Shown here piece by piece: positions 6,427 to 8,116 of a stretch of 8,116 nt of DNA; within the stretch, counting starts at the first letter, position 1, and every line of letters begins with the position of its first letter. Origin of the DNA: Candidatus Cloacimonadota bacterium (GTDB lineage Bacteria > Cloacimonadota > Cloacimonadia > Cloacimonadales > JAFGVF01); the NCBI GenBank assembly GCA_016938155.1, contig JAFGVF010000287.1, forward strand, positions 1 through 8,116, read 5' to 3'. Both the position numbers and the translations under genes were made by a program. The notes under the pieces are model-generated. The model was given only the letters and a program-made list of their open reading frames with translations, ran no database searches and was not told the DNA's origin.

Positions 6427-8116
6427 TCAGAAGACATAACCGATATTGATGTATGTTCTGTCATTATCATCGTTTTGGTCATTTCCCATAGTTGTTATTT
6501 CAATAGGACCAATCGGAGTTTCCATACCAAAGCTTAAGCCCCAGCCATTCATCCAGAAATCCTCGGCTTTCTGCATTATAAAATCCCTCACGACTCTTCC
6601 TGAATCGAATCTGAGAATGAAATATTTACCTTCCCATGGTTCATACTGGATTCTGCTCCTTAACATGTAAACCTCTTCTGCCGGTACTTCAGCAAAGTTG
6701 AAACCCACAAATGGTCTGCCGTTATCTTTATCAGTGAACCCACCGAGATAATACGCTTCTTCCACGGGGATATTGTTGGTATCGGTAAATCCGACAAAGC
6801 CTCCCAGAGCAATTGATGTTTTCTTGGAAAGTGGGATAATCTTTTCTCCATCCAGAAAAACTCTCAGAAAATGATTATCATAGATGGACTGGGAAACCTT
6901 TCCGTTAAACCATTTAGTCTCCAGATAGAGGAAAGAACCCCGCTTGGGGTAGTATGCTTTATCCCGTGTATCAAGTTTTAGATACACTGAGTTTCTTAAC
7001 CAATACGATTTATCGTCAAGTTCTCCCCACTCTTCGGGGATAATCTCACCGCTTGTGGCGACAAGAACCGCATCCACAGCAGTACCAAGGGCAAAGTTAT
7101 CCGAGAATATCGTCATAAAATGCATGGTAGAGCTACCATTCTCAATATTCAAACTGGCAATCTTCACTCCCTCAGGGGAACGATAGATGAAATCAAATCT
7201 GTCATACAGCAAATCCCACCTTAACCCGAAACCGGGGCGTAACCCCGTATGTACAAATTCCGACCATCGAAAGCTGTTATTATCCCCGAGTTTTAAGTCA
7301 ATTGACAGCTTGGAACCTTGAACAAAGATGTTCCTGAATGTTGTATTCAGCATCACAGATGCCTTCATATCACTATCATAGTGTAAACCCGCTTTAAAGA
7401 GGCTGGTCTTTTTTTCTTCGACAGTTACATCAAGAATATAGCCTTTATCATCAGGTATCAGACTATAAGTAACCCGATTAAAGTATCTACTTCCGAAGAG
7501 CTTTGTGATTGCATTATCTATTTCCCTGTTAGTGACAGTGGTTTGCTCTCTCAATCTAATTTTGCCGATTATAAGGTTCTTGGAAACTTTCTTTAATCCA
7601 TGAAAGTTAATCTTGGAGAGATAGATTGCATCATCCGGTTTCGGCTTCCTGACCTTAGGGGGAGAAACTCTGTTTACCATTTGGGAAAGAGCACCCAACA
7701 TCACCTCTTGTTTTCGGGCTGCTCTTTCACCGATAGCGATCAGGGAATCGGCATCACTAAAGTCAGTTATGGAGTATTCTCCAACTTGAGGTGTAATGAG
7801 TAAATCTGTAAGTTCTCTTGATTCCCGAAGAGACTGCTCACCATAGAATCCAATTGATTGCTCCATTATCTTCACGAGAGAATTCAATTCTTCTCTGGAC
7901 TGCAATCCGGTGGAAACATCAACTCCGATGATGTAATCCGCCCCAAGAGCACGGCAATCAGATACCGGAAAATTACGGGCAAGACCTCCATCAACGAGAA
8001 GCTTGCCCTCAATCTCAACCGGTGTGAACATAGATGGAATGGACATACTGGCTCTTACTGCTTCAGGTAAATAACCATGATCCAGAATTACGGGCTTTCC
8101 GGTTTCAATATCTGTC
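6427..8116 (-). CDS. Patatin-like phospholipase with POTRA and outer-membrane beta-barrel (type Vd-like), N-terminus outside window
   Basis: The reading frame is open to the right edge, giving 562 visible residues. The first ATG in the visible part (8046) is internal: 23 upstream codons continue a patatin pattern (TDIETGKPVILDHG, then EAVRASMSIPSMF). The visible part starts within the patatin domain and includes the catalytic-dyad aspartate in LLVDGGLARNFPV (Asp codon 7990-7992). The serine motif GxSxG, the oxyanion loop and any signal peptide lie beyond the window. A linker rich in Lys and Pro (about 7630-7670) leads to one POTRA-like domain (about 7410-7625; KINFHGLKKVSKN to LDVTVEEK). An Omp85/BamA-type beta-barrel of about 325 residues follows and ends in YINIGYVF, with the terminal Phe expected for Bam-dependent outer-membrane insertion. 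This is the architecture of PlpD/FplA type Vd proteins, in which the patatin lipase is attached to or released through its own barrel. The lipase substrate cannot be inferred. It converges on ppdK with a 78-nt gap. Confidence 0.92.
   Translation of the reverse strand, partial: TDIETGKPVILDHGYLPEAVRASMSIPSMFTPVEIEGKLLVDGGLARNFPVSDCRALGADYIIGVDVSTGLQSREELNSLVKIMEQSIGFYGEQSLRESRELTDLLITPQVGEYSITDFSDADSLIAIGERAARKQEVMLGALSQMVNRVSPPKVRKPKPDDAIYLSKINFHGLKKVSKNLIIGKIRLREQTTVTNREIDNAITKLFGSRYFNRVTYSLIPDDKGYILDVTVEEKKTSLFKAGLHYDSDMKASVMLNTTFRNIFVQGSKLSIDLKLGDNNSFRWSEFVHTGLRPGFGLRWDLLYDRFDFIYRSPEGVKIASLNIENGSSTMHFMTIFSDNFALGTAVDAVLVATSGEIIPEEWGELDDKSYWLRNSVYLKLDTRDKAYYPKRGSFLYLETKWFNGKVSQSIYDNHFLRVFLDGEKIIPLSKKTSIALGGFVGFTDTNNIPVEEAYYLGGFTDKDNGRPFVGFNFAEVPAEEVYMLRSRIQYEPWEGKYFILRFDSGRVVRDFIMQKAEDFWMNGWGLSFGMETPIGPIEITTMGNDQNDDNDRTYINIGYVF

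Noticed and set aside
6427..8046. Taking the ATG at 8046 as the start of the patatin-family gene
   Set aside because: The frame stays open to the window edge and the 23 codons upstream continue conserved patatin sequence, so this Met is internal and the gene is truncated by the window.

Overview
The window looks like ordinary chromosomal DNA from a Gram-negative (diderm) bacterium of moderate GC content. The diderm assignment is well supported. The gene at the right edge encodes the end of a patatin phospholipase joined to a POTRA domain and an outer-membrane beta-barrel that finishes in phenylalanine. A more specific guess is an FCB-group lineage (Bacteroidetes/Ignavibacteria/Cloacimonadota-like). 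It rests mainly on the long 911-residue form of pyruvate phosphate dikinase, which from memory resembles Bacteroidetes-type enzymes, and is inference only. The clear AGGAGG ribosome binding site of ppdK and the lack of a recognisable Bacteroidetes-type TAnnTTTG promoter argue against a typical Bacteroidetes genome.

Layout from left to right: (1) positions 1-1088, minus strand, an MFS transporter whose 3' end lies outside the window; (2) 1113-3296, minus strand, a full-length RelA/SpoT-family (p)ppGpp synthetase/hydrolase, 24 nt upstream of the MFS gene and probably co-transcribed with it; (3) 3297-3612, a 316-nt divergent intergenic region carrying two overlapping, mutually exclusive inverted repeats; (4) 3613-6348, plus strand, pyruvate phosphate dikinase (ppdK), followed by a strong intrinsic terminator at 6367-6396; (5) 6427-8116, minus strand, convergent with ppdK, the C-terminal 562 residues of a patatin/POTRA/Omp85-barrel protein (type Vd secretion-like) whose 5' end lies outside the window.

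The genes are housekeeping-like and do not form one obvious pathway. The Rel enzyme sets the stringent-response alarmone level. PPDK interconverts pyruvate and PEP using ATP/AMP/PPi and so sits at an energy-sensitive node of glycolysis and gluconeogenesis. The two are transcribed divergently from a shared intergenic region, so joint control is possible but not shown. No tRNA, rRNA, CRISPR array, insertion sequence, phage gene or clear horizontally acquired island is visible. I found no convincing undescribed system; the most unusual feature is the overlapping dyad structure between relA and ppdK.
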